This document shows, piece by piece, positions 57,178-64,000 of a stretch of 64,000 nt of DNA; position 1 is the stretch's first letter; each line of letters begins with the position of its first letter. The position numbers and the translations under genes are program-made. The notes under the pieces were generated by a model. The model was not told the origin of the DNA, did not search any database, and saw only the letters and a program-made list of their open reading frames with translations. The DNA is from Thiocystis violacea. Its GTDB lineage: Bacteria > Pseudomonadota > Gammaproteobacteria > Chromatiales > Chromatiaceae. The DNA is taken from positions 1 to 64,000 of the forward strand of contig NZ_NRRF01000009.1 in the NCBI RefSeq assembly GCF_016583565.1, written 5' to 3'.

Positions 57178-58818
57178 TCAGTCGTCCGGAAAGACGGCGT
57201 TCAGAGAGAGGCGGATGAGGCAGCCATCCTGGAAGTCGGGATCGACTTCGATCGACCCCCCATGGGCATTGACGATCTCCTGCGAGAACGCCAGACCCAT
57301 GCCGGCGCGTCCGCGGCGGTGCTTCCAGCCGATGTAGAAGGGCTCGAAGACGCGGTAGCGGTCGTCGGAGGGGATGCCGGGGCCATTGTCCTGGATCTCG
57401 ACCTCCACGCCGTTGTCGAGGCTGCGGGTGGTGAGGCACAGCTCGCGATGGCCTTGGTTGGACTCGCGCAGCGCCTGGATGGCGTTGTCGATGAGGTGTT
57501 TGAACATGGCGCGCAGCTGGTTCTTGTGCGCCGGCAGCTCGGGGAGCACATGCGCGGGCCGCCAGTCCACGACGATGCCGTCCGCGAGCAGCCGGTTGGT
57601 CTCCAGTTCCAGCACCTGGCGCAGCAGGGCATTCACATTGGCCATGACCCCGGCCTCGCGCGGCTCCTCCGGCAGCGCGGCGGTCAAGGTCGCGAGCGCC
57701 TTGGCGCCAGACTCGCTGATCTGATCCAGCATGCCGATCAAGGTGTCCAGATTGCCGGCGCCGCTGCGCAGCATGCCGCTCGCGGCGTTGATGACGTTGA
57801 GCGGGACCTGGATCTGATAGATGGCCGCGGCCAGTGCCTCGCGCGTGCCGTGCATGAGCTGTTGCTCCGCCAGGCGCGCGCGCAGATTCTCCATATGCGC
57901 GCGCTCGATCTCGCGGCGGCGCCCGGTGATGTCGTTGGCGAGGATCAGCAGGCGGCGCTCGCCCGGATCCGTCTGCCCGAAGTAGTTGCGCGCCGTGGGG
58001 TCGGACTCCTCCACCGGGGTGCCCGAGCAGGCGAACCAGCGCGGACCCTGATGGCCGCGGATGTCGATGCTGACCTCGACGTTCTTGAAGGGCTTGCCCT
58101 CCAGGCAGGCCGCGAAGGCGTCGATGCCGAGCTGCTCGCTGATGGCGGCGCGCAGCACCTCCACGGGCTCCTTGCCCTGCAGGTCGGCGAGCAGGCGCTT
58201 GTACTCCTGGTTGTCGAGGATGACCCGCCCCTCGCTGTCGAGCAGGACGACGATGACGGGCGCGGCGTCCAGCACGGTCTCGATGCGCGCCTTCTGCTGG
58301 CGCAGCGCGCCCTCCAGCTCGTGCATCTTGGTGACGTCGCGATGCATGCCGAGGAAGTATTTGAGATCGCCGTCCCGGTCCAGGACGGGCGAGATGGTCA
58401 GCTCGGCCAGGTAGTCGCCGCCCTGCTTGGTGCGGTTGACCAGGGTGCCGGTCCAGGTCTGCTTGCGCTGGATGGTGCGCCAGAGCTGCTCGTAGACGTT
58501 GTTGGGGGTGGCGTTGTTGGAGAGGATGGCCTCGTTCTCGCCGACGACCTCCGTGCGTCCGTAGCCGGTGAGCTGCTCGAACGCCGGGTTGGCGTAGAGG
58601 ATGGTGGCCCTGGCGTCCGTGATGGAGATCGCGACCGGCGACTGCTCGACCGCCTCGAAGAAGAGCCGAGGCGGCAGCGGGGCCGAGGGGTTCCCGCCCA
58701 TGAGGGCGAGTGCCTCGATCACCTCCGGCGGCGTGCCGTCGGGTGGACGGGCGAGAAACGCGCCCAAGGCGTTGATCACGTCTTCTTGGACGGGCTCCGG
58801 GGGTTGTCGGACCGACAC
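57178..58818 (-). CDS. nifL: Nitrogen fixation negative regulator NifL
   Basis: A 546-residue protein with two PAS domains (about 45-165 and 180-310), a linker helix region and a GHKL ATPase-like domain (about 400-540; LIDNAIQALRE, DNGPGIPSDD, GMGLAFSQEI). In the Azotobacter family PAS1 holds FAD and senses redox state; reduced or oxidised status and ADP decide whether NifL binds NifA. The segment where kinases have the phospho-His reads IYQIQVPLN, so autophosphorylation is unlikely, in keeping with control by direct binding. I chose the GTG at 58818 with AGGAG 6 bases ahead; the frame reaches an upstream start at 58944 that lies within the promoter. Confidence 0.93.
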   Translation of the reverse strand: MSVRQPPEPVQEDVINALGAFLARPPDGTPPEVIEALALMGGNPSAPLPPRLFFEAVEQSPVAISITDARATILYANPAFEQLTGYGRTEVVGENEAILSNNATPNNVYEQLWRTIQRKQTWTGTLVNRTKQGGDYLAELTISPVLDRDGDLKYFLGMHRDVTKMHELEGALRQQKARIETVLDAAPVIVVLLDSEGRVILDNQEYKRLLADLQGKEPVEVLRAAISEQLGIDAFAACLEGKPFKNVEVSIDIRGHQGPRWFACSGTPVEESDPTARNYFGQTDPGERRLLILANDITGRRREIERAHMENLRARLAEQQLMHGTREALAAAIYQIQVPLNVINAASGMLRSGAGNLDTLIGMLDQISESGAKALATLTAALPEEPREAGVMANVNALLRQVLELETNRLLADGIVVDWRPAHVLPELPAHKNQLRAMFKHLIDNAIQALRESNQGHRELCLTTRSLDNGVEVEIQDNGPGIPSDDRYRVFEPFYIGWKHRRGRAGMGLAFSQEIVNAHGGSIEVDPDFQDGCLIRLSLNAVFPDD

Positions 58819-58860
58819 GGCATTCTCCTGAGCGGCACGCTGATTGACCGCTCTGCAATA

Positions 58861-58876
58861 AGCAAAAAATACACCA
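58861..58876 (-). promoter_or_regulatory. Sigma-54-like promoter of nifLA
   Basis: Minus-strand TGGTGTATTTTTTGCT has GG and GC 10 bases apart and the TTGC of the -12 box, though the -24 box is TGGTGT rather than TGGCAC. It lies about 45 bp before the nifL GTG, predicting a start near 58850. It may be weaker than the nifB promoter. Confidence 0.55.
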
Positions 58877-58927
58877 TGCAGCCATCTCGCGTCAGGCGGC
58901 GGTTGCGGGGACCACGGCGGGGGCCAT

Positions 58928-58943
58928 TGTCGGTTTTCCAACA
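58928..58943. promoter_or_regulatory. NifA upstream activator site 1 in the nifL-rnfA region
   Basis: TGT-CGGTTTTCCA-ACA; the palindrome extends outwards to ATTGT...ACAAT. It is about 85 bp upstream of the predicted nifL start and can act in both directions. Confidence 0.7.
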
Positions 58944-58970
58944 ATCACACCGCCTGGCAAGGTGCAATCT

Positions 58971-58986
58971 TGTTGGCACCACGACA
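58971..58986. promoter_or_regulatory. NifA upstream activator site 2 in the nifL-rnfA region
   Basis: TGT-TGGCACCACG-ACA fits TGT-N10-ACA. It lies about 200 bp ahead of the predicted rnfA transcription start and about 130 bp ahead of that of nifL. Confidence 0.65.
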
Positions 58987-59154
58987 GGTGGAGGCCAGGC
59001 GCGTGGCGCTTGGGTCAAGGGTCTCGTCCTGGGCGCGAGGCTTCCGGGCGGCGTCCGCCGGCTCGCAAGCGCCTGATTTGCTGGCCGGTGTCACGGCGCC
59101 AGCCTGGTTCGGCAGCGCGTTTTGGGCGCCCTCTCAAAGCCCTGATGGATGCAG

Positions 59155-59170
59155 TGGCATTTGCCTTGCA
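59155..59170 (+). promoter_or_regulatory. Sigma-54 promoter of the rnf operon
   Basis: TGGCATTTGCCTTGCA has GG and GC separated by 10 bases and matches TGGCAC-N5-TTGCA at nearly every informative base. The expected start is near 59181, about 30 bases before the rnfA ATG at 59212. This also shows that longer rnfA starts would lie inside the promoter. Confidence 0.78.
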
Positions 59171-59211
59171 TGAGCAGAATCATCTCGTTCGTCGCGCAAG
59201 GGCTTCCGTAC

Positions 59212-59787
59212 ATGGGTGAGTATCTCATGCTGATCCTGGCTACCGCACTGGTCAACAATGTGGTGCTGGTGAAATTCCTCGGTCTCTGCCCCTTCATGGG
59301 GGTCTCGGGCAAGCTCGACTCCGCGCTCGGAATGAGCCTGGCGACCACCTTCGTACTGACCCTGGCCGCCGTCGCCAGCTGGCTGCTGGAGCACTTCGTC
59401 CTCGGACCGCTCGGGATCGGCTATCTGCGCATCCTGACCTTCATCCTGGTCATTGCCGCCGTGGTGCAGTTCACGGAGATGGCGGTGCGCAAGATCTCGC
59501 CGGCCCTCTATCAGGTGCTCGGCATCTATCTGCCGCTCATCACCACCAACTGTGCCGTGTTGGGCGTGGCGCTGCTCAACATCCAGGAGAAGCACGGCTT
59601 CCTGGAGAGCGTCCTCTACGGCTTCGGCTCGGCGCTCGGTTTTACCCTGGTCATGGTCCTCTTCGCCGGCATGCGCGAGCGCCTGGCGTTGGCGAACGTG
59701 CCCGCGGCCTTTGCCGGCGCCCCCATCGCCTTCATCGCCGCCGGGCTGCTGTCCCTGGCGTTCCTGGGCTTTGCCGGCTTGGCGTGA
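59212..59787 (+). CDS. rnfA: Rnf electron transport complex subunit RnfA
   Basis: A 191-residue integral membrane protein with six predicted helices; the start [30 protein letters not shown] is the family hallmark. RnfA and RnfE form the inverted-repeat membrane core holding a [2Fe-2S] cluster. The complex uses ion-motive force to push electrons from NADH to ferredoxin for nitrogenase. The ATG at 59212 gives the normal family N-terminus; an upstream start at 59149 would overlap the sigma-54 promoter. Confidence 0.95.
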   Translation: MGEYLMLILATALVNNVVLVKFLGLCPFMGVSGKLDSALGMSLATTFVLTLAAVASWLLEHFVLGPLGIGYLRILTFILVIAAVVQFTEMAVRKISPALYQVLGIYLPLITTNCAVLGVALLNIQEKHGFLESVLYGFGSALGFTLVMVLFAGMRERLALANVPAAFAGAPIAFIAAGLLSLAFLGFAGLA

Positions 59788-59866
59788 CGCTTCCGACGAC
59801 CGAGCATGATGGGTTCGGCGCGCGCGACCTATCCCACCCACTGATTCTCCCGGAGATCTGACTGCC

Positions 59867-60397
59867 ATGTTTGCCGCGATCGCCAGTCTTACCACGCTCG
59901 GTCTTGCCCTCGGCGGGCTGCTGGGGCTCGCCGCGCGTTACCTGAAAGTCGAGGGGAACGCGGTGACCGAGGAGGTCGCCGCCCTCTTGCCCGGCTCCCA
60001 GTGCGGCCAATGCGGCTACCCCGGCTGCGCTCCCGCCGCCGAGGCCATCGCCTCGGGCGCGGCACCCGTCACGCTCTGCCCGCCCGGCGGACGGGCGCTC
60101 GCGGAGTCGTTGGCGAGCCTGCTTGGCGTCACCGCCGACCTGTCCGGCGTCGAGGACAAGGCGCCGATGATCGCCCACATCCACGAGAACCTCTGCGTGG
60201 GCTGCACCAAGTGTTTCAAGCGGTGTCCGACCGACGCCATCATGGGCGCGAACAACATGATCCACAGCGTCTTCGCGGACGCCTGCATCGGTTGCGAGCT
60301 GTGCTTCGATGTCTGTCCGACCGAGTGCATCGAGATGCGTCCGCTCACGCCGACGCTGCAGACCTGGTTCTGGCACAAGCCGGCGGTGGCGATATGA
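59867..60397 (+). CDS. rnfB: Rnf complex iron-sulfur subunit RnfB
   Basis: A 176-residue protein with an N-terminal membrane helix, a Cys cluster domain (SQCGQCGYPGCAPAAEA with a later Cys in TLCPPGG) and two C-terminal [4Fe-4S] motifs (CVGCTKCFKRCP and CIGCELCFDVCP). RnfB hands electrons to the external ferredoxin. It lies 79 bp after rnfA. Confidence 0.95.
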   Translation: MFAAIASLTTLGLALGGLLGLAARYLKVEGNAVTEEVAALLPGSQCGQCGYPGCAPAAEAIASGAAPVTLCPPGGRALAESLASLLGVTADLSGVEDKAPMIAHIHENLCVGCTKCFKRCPTDAIMGANNMIHSVFADACIGCELCFDVCPTECIEMRPLTPTLQTWFWHKPAVAI

Positions 60398-60473
60398 CAT
60401 CAATGCCACGCGGGAGCCGAACTCACCTTGCGATGGGCGGCGCGCAACTTCGGACGGAGGATCGCTGAAAGCC

Positions 60474-62015
60474 ATGAAACTCTTCAAGATTCGCGGCGGC
60501 GTCCACCCGGACGACCGCAAACAGCTCGCCGCGGGACAAGCGATCGAAGTCCTGCCGATGCCGGCGCTCCTGCATATTCCGCTGCAGCAGCATATCGGCG
60601 CGCCCGCCAGCCCGGCGGTGCGGCGCGGTCAGCTGGTCGCCAAGGGCGATCTGCTGGCGAACGGCCAGGGCATGATCTCGGCGCCCGTGCATGCGCCGAC
60701 CTCGGGTCGCATCATGGGTGTCGGCAGCTATCCGGCGCACCATGCCTCCGGCCTCTCGGTGCCGACCATCACGCTCAAGCCGGACGGCGAGGACCGCTGG
60801 GCCGATCACATCCAGGGCGTGGACGATCCCTTTGCGCTCGACGCGGACGCCATCGCCGCGCGTGTCGCCGCGGCCGGCATCGTCGGCCTGGGCGGCGCGA
60901 CCTTCCCCGCCGCGGTCAAGCTGAACCTGCGCAAGAAGTATCGGCTGCACACCCTGGTCATCAATGGCGCGGAGTGCGAGCCCTACCTGACCTGCGACGA
61001 CCGCTTGATGCGCGAGCGTTCGGCCGATGTGATCGACGGCATCCGCATCATGGCCCACGCGCTGGGCGTCGAGCGGATCGTCATCGGCATCGAGAACAAC
61101 AAGCCGGAGGCGCAGGCCGCCATGGCGGTCGCGGCCTCCGAGCATGCCAACATCCGCATCGCGCGCCTCCCGACCCGCTATCCGATGGGATCGGAGAAGC
61201 ATCTGGTGCAGACGCTGACCGGTCGGGAGACGCCGGCGCGTGGTCTGACCGCGGACATCGGCGTGGTCGTGCACAACCCCGCCACGGCCTTCGCCGTGCA
61301 CGAGGCCCTGCGCTACGGCTATCCGCTGGTGGCGCGGGTCGTCACCGTGACCGGCCACGCCATCTCCAGGCCCCGCAACCTCAAGGTCCTGCTGGGCACC
61401 AAGGTCCAGGACATCCTCGACTACTGCGGCGGCTTCAAGGTGGAGCCGGAGCGGCTGATCAGCGGCGGCCCCATGATGGGCCAGCCCCTGCCAAGCACCC
61501 GCGTGCCCATGGTCAAGGGCAGCAATGGGGTCCTGGCGCTGACCGCCGACGAGACCAATGTGCGCGACACCATGCCCTGCATCCGCTGCGGGAGCTGCGT
61601 GCAGGCCTGCCCCTGCGGCCTGGTGCCCTTGGAGATGGCCGCGCACATCCGCGCCGGCGACCTTGAGGGCGCCGTGAGCCGCGGACTCATGGACTGCATC
61701 GGCTGCGGCTCCTGCGCCTACGTCTGTCCGGGCCACATCCCGCTGGTGCAGTTCTTCAACTATGCCAAGGGCGACATGGCCGCGCGTGGCCGCGCCAAGC
61801 AGAAACAGGCCGAGACCAAGCGGCTCGCCGAGCAGCGCACGGCCCGCATGGAGGCCATCAAGGCGGCCAAGCGCGAGGCCATGGCGAAGCGCAAGCGTGA
61901 GATGGCCGCGAAGAAGAAGGCCGAGGCCGAGCAGGCGGCGGCGCCCTCGGCGCACGCCGCAACCCCGATAGCGGAAACCCTAACCGCCGAAACCCCGGCC
62001 GAGACGGAGGCCTGA
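60474..62015 (+). CDS. rnfC: Rnf complex NADH-oxidising subunit RnfC
   Basis: A 513-residue peripheral subunit with an NADH/FMN-binding domain of the complex I 51-kDa type (about 130-340; GLGGATFPAAVKL, GAECEPYL), a SLBB-type segment, and two [4Fe-4S] motifs (CIRCGSCVQACP and CIGCGSCAYVCP). The last 75 residues are a Lys/Ala/Glu-rich coiled tail, as in other gammaproteobacterial RnfC proteins. RnfC accepts electrons from NADH. The ATG at 60474 starts the standard MKLFKIRGGVHP. Confidence 0.95.
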   Translation: MKLFKIRGGVHPDDRKQLAAGQAIEVLPMPALLHIPLQQHIGAPASPAVRRGQLVAKGDLLANGQGMISAPVHAPTSGRIMGVGSYPAHHASGLSVPTITLKPDGEDRWADHIQGVDDPFALDADAIAARVAAAGIVGLGGATFPAAVKLNLRKKYRLHTLVINGAECEPYLTCDDRLMRERSADVIDGIRIMAHALGVERIVIGIENNKPEAQAAMAVAASEHANIRIARLPTRYPMGSEKHLVQTLTGRETPARGLTADIGVVVHNPATAFAVHEALRYGYPLVARVVTVTGHAISRPRNLKVLLGTKVQDILDYCGGFKVEPERLISGGPMMGQPLPSTRVPMVKGSNGVLALTADETNVRDTMPCIRCGSCVQACPCGLVPLEMAAHIRAGDLEGAVSRGLMDCIGCGSCAYVCPGHIPLVQFFNYAKGDMAARGRAKQKQAETKRLAEQRTARMEAIKAAKREAMAKRKREMAAKKKAEAEQAAAPSAHAATPIAETLTAETPAETEA

Positions 62016-62016
62016 G

Positions 62017-63108
62017 ATGAGCATCGAGACCCCGGCCGCCCAGGCCGGGCCATTCGCCCACGAGCCGGTCAGCATCTCCCGCACCATGGGCCTGGTGATG
62101 CTGGCGCTGCTGCCCGCCACGGTCTTCGGGCTCTGGCAGTTCGGCTGGCCAGCCATCTATCTCTTCGCCGCGACCATTGCGTCGGCCCTGGTGTTCGAGG
62201 CCATGAGCCTGCGCGTTGCCGGCAAGCCGGTGCGCCCCTTCCTCCTCGACGGCTCGGCCCTGCTGACCGGTTGGCTGCTCGCCATGACCCTGCCGCCCTG
62301 GGCGCCCTGGTGGATCGGGGTGGTTGGGAGCTTCATGGCCATCGTCATCGCCAAGCAGGTCTTCGGCGGGATCGGCCAGAACCTCTTCAACCCGGCCATG
62401 GTCGCCCGCGTTGCCCTCTTGATCGCCTTCCCCCTGGAGATGACCAGCTTCGTCGTGCCGACGCCCCTGTTCTCCGCCGAGGCGCCCGGGCTGCTCCAGG
62501 GGTTGGCGATCACCTTCGGCGGTCAGGGCTTCGACGCGTTCAGCGGGGCGACCGTCCTCGGGCACGTGCGCACGGAACTCGGTCAGGGCCATGAGTTGTC
62601 GGTCATCCTGCCCGGTCTGTTCGGCCCGCTGTCCGGTGCCCTGGGCACGGTGGCCGGCAGTCTGGGCGAGACGTCCGCCCTGCTCCTGCTCTTGGGCGGG
62701 CTGCTGCTGCTCTACAAGCGGATCATCACCTGGCACATCCCGCTCGCCATGTTGGCGACCGTCGCGATCCTGGCGACCCTCCTGCATCTCTATGATCCGG
62801 AGCGCTACGCCGGAGCCCTCTACCACCTGGTCTCGGGCGCGACGCTGCTCGGCGCCTTCTTCATCGCGACCGACCTGGTGACCTCGCCCGTCTCGGCGCG
62901 CGGCCAGATCCTCTTCGGTGTCGGATGCGGGCTCCTGGTCTATGTCATTCGCACCTGGACCAGCTATCCGGAAGGCGTCGCCTTCGCGGTGATGCTCATG
63001 AATGCCTGTACCCCATTGATCGACCACTATGTGAAGCCGCGCATCTACGGCCGCGATCGCAAGGGTAGCCCGATCGAGTATGCCGATGACGCGGGGGTGA
63101 GCCGATGA
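62017..63108 (+). CDS. rnfD: Rnf complex membrane flavoprotein subunit RnfD
   Basis: A 363-residue membrane protein with about nine helices. The covalent FMN attachment Thr lies in FSGATVLG, and GGIGQNLFNPAM is the conserved NqrB/RnfD segment. The gene begins 1 bp after the rnfC stop and overlaps rnfG by 4 bases. Confidence 0.95.
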   Translation: MSIETPAAQAGPFAHEPVSISRTMGLVMLALLPATVFGLWQFGWPAIYLFAATIASALVFEAMSLRVAGKPVRPFLLDGSALLTGWLLAMTLPPWAPWWIGVVGSFMAIVIAKQVFGGIGQNLFNPAMVARVALLIAFPLEMTSFVVPTPLFSAEAPGLLQGLAITFGGQGFDAFSGATVLGHVRTELGQGHELSVILPGLFGPLSGALGTVAGSLGETSALLLLLGGLLLLYKRIITWHIPLAMLATVAILATLLHLYDPERYAGALYHLVSGATLLGAFFIATDLVTSPVSARGQILFGVGCGLLVYVIRTWTSYPEGVAFAVMLMNACTPLIDHYVKPRIYGRDRKGSPIEYADDAGVSR

Positions 63109-63779
63109 GCGACGTCGCCTGGTCGAACTTCAAGCAAGGCATTGGCTATCAGGGGCTGCTGCTCGGCTTCACCGTGGCCGCGGCGGCCACCCTGCTGGTC
63201 GTGGCGGATCGCCTGACCCGGGAGCCGATCGCGCTGCGCCATGCCGAGGACATGAATGCCTCCCTGGCCGAGGTCATCCCGGCCTCGCTGCACGACAACG
63301 ATCTGCTGGCCAACAGCGTCACGCTGACGGACGCCTCGGGCGAGCCCGTCACCGTCTATCGCGCCCTCTCCGGTCACCAGGTCACCGCGCTCGCCTACCA
63401 GGTCAAGGCGTTCGGCTACGCCGGCGAGATCGACGTCATGCTCGGACTCGCCGCCGACGGCAAGATCCTCGGTGTCCGGGTGCTGTCCCACAAGGAGACG
63501 CCTGGTCTGGGGGACAAGATCGAGGTCGGCAAAGCGGACTGGGTGCGCGCCTTCGAAGGCCGCTCACTCGGCGATCCGCCGGCCGAGCGCTGGGGGGTCA
63601 AGAAGGACGGCGGTGACTTCGACCAGTTCAGCGGGGCCACCATCACGCCGCGAGGCGTGGTGCGCGGCATCAAGGGCGGGCTGGAGTTCTTCGCGGCCAA
63701 CCGCGACGCGCTCACGGCCACCGTCGTCATCCAACGGCGCGAAGACCGCGCCGGCGCCATCCAGCCGAGTCATCCGTGA
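63105..63779 (+). CDS. rnfG: Rnf complex periplasmic flavoprotein subunit RnfG
   Basis: A 224-residue protein with one N-terminal membrane helix (about 15-35) and a periplasmic FMN-binding domain. The covalent FMN site is the Thr of FSGATITPRGVV, and SHKETPGLGDKI is the other family signature. It overlaps rnfD by ATGA, so the two are translationally coupled. Confidence 0.95.
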   Translation: MSDVAWSNFKQGIGYQGLLLGFTVAAAATLLVVADRLTREPIALRHAEDMNASLAEVIPASLHDNDLLANSVTLTDASGEPVTVYRALSGHQVTALAYQVKAFGYAGEIDVMLGLAADGKILGVRVLSHKETPGLGDKIEVGKADWVRAFEGRSLGDPPAERWGVKKDGGDFDQFSGATITPRGVVRGIKGGLEFFAANRDALTATVVIQRREDRAGAIQPSHP

Positions 63780-63788
63780 GGCCGCAGC

Positions 63789-64000
63789 ATGACTGATTCA
63801 GACACCAAGCAGGGCACTCCCTGGGGGCGCATCGCGCGCGACGGCATCTGGTCCAACAACGTGATCCTCAGCCAGAGCCTCGCGCTCTGTCCGACGCTTG
63901 CCGTCACCGGGACCGCGACCAACGGGCTGGGCATGGGGCTCGCGACCACCGCCGTGCTGACCGTCTCCAATGTGCTGGTGTCCCTCATCCGGGGTGCCGT
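63789..64000 (+). CDS. rnfE: Rnf complex subunit RnfE, C-terminus outside the window
   Basis: The first 70 codons of RnfE, starting at the ATG at 63789, 9 bp after rnfG. The segment [34 protein letters not shown] fits the family; RnfE is a six-helix homologue of RnfA. The reading frame is open at the window edge. Confidence 0.93.
   Translation, partial: MTDSDTKQGTPWGRIARDGIWSNNVILSQSLALCPTLAVTGTATNGLGMGLATTAVLTVSNVLVSLIRGA

Overview
The window is about 64 kb of GC-rich DNA from a nitrogen-fixing gammaproteobacterium, most likely a purple sulfur bacterium of the Chromatiaceae. That placement is an inference. It rests on a NifL-NifA regulatory pair, a nif-linked Rnf complex, cytochrome c4, DraG, and a sucrose (compatible-solute) operon of the kind found in halotolerant species. 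No rRNA, tRNA or CRISPR array was recognised.

Left part (1-28,105) is mostly ordinary chromosome. An IS4-type transposase runs off the left edge, and its element has cut away the N-terminus of a LapG-like cysteine protease. Next come a sucrose operon (sucrose-phosphate synthase fused to a phosphatase, fructokinase, amylosucrase), a DUF2092 protein with a Pro/Gly-rich secreted partner, an octaheme cytochrome/TPR protein, rsmD, a pair of M16 peptidases (one catalytic, one not), ftsY-ftsE-ftsX, an endonuclease/exonuclease/phosphatase-family protein, cytochrome c4, a copper-delivery pair (SCO and PCuAC), a beta-carbonic anhydrase, an AcvB-MprF pair for lysyl-phosphatidylglycerol, and the RNA helicase gene deaD.

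Middle part (28,106-38,452) is a nif accessory region. On the minus strand, nifB-fdxN-nifO-flavodiiron protein-[2Fe-2S] ferredoxin-FeSII-like ferredoxin-nifQ-draG form one long probable operon behind a clear sigma-54 promoter with a NifA upstream site. On the plus strand a SIR2-like gene has its own NifA site and sigma-54 promoter and is followed by a bacteriohemerythrin gene. A coupled radical SAM/methyltransferase pair lies between the two. Three possible oxygen-handling proteins (FeSII-like, flavodiiron, hemerythrin) sit here, which suggests an oxygen-protection module for nitrogenase. The SIR2-like gene is the least explained member of the apparent NifA regulon.

From 38,748 to 55,489 an island of signalling genes separates nifB from nifLA: two giant CheB-CheR-PAS-GGDEF-EAL fusions, a response regulator with a ruined GGDEF domain, a hybrid histidine kinase, an APC permease and a glycine-rich-domain protein. 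From 55,581 to the right edge are nifA and nifL (minus strand) and, divergently, rnfABCDG and the start of rnfE. Their shared intergenic region carries two NifA-type sites and sigma-54 elements pointing both ways, so NifA probably activates itself and the Rnf electron pump that supplies low-potential electrons to nitrogenase. A 150-bp nested inverted repeat occurs twice, once inside the nifB operon.
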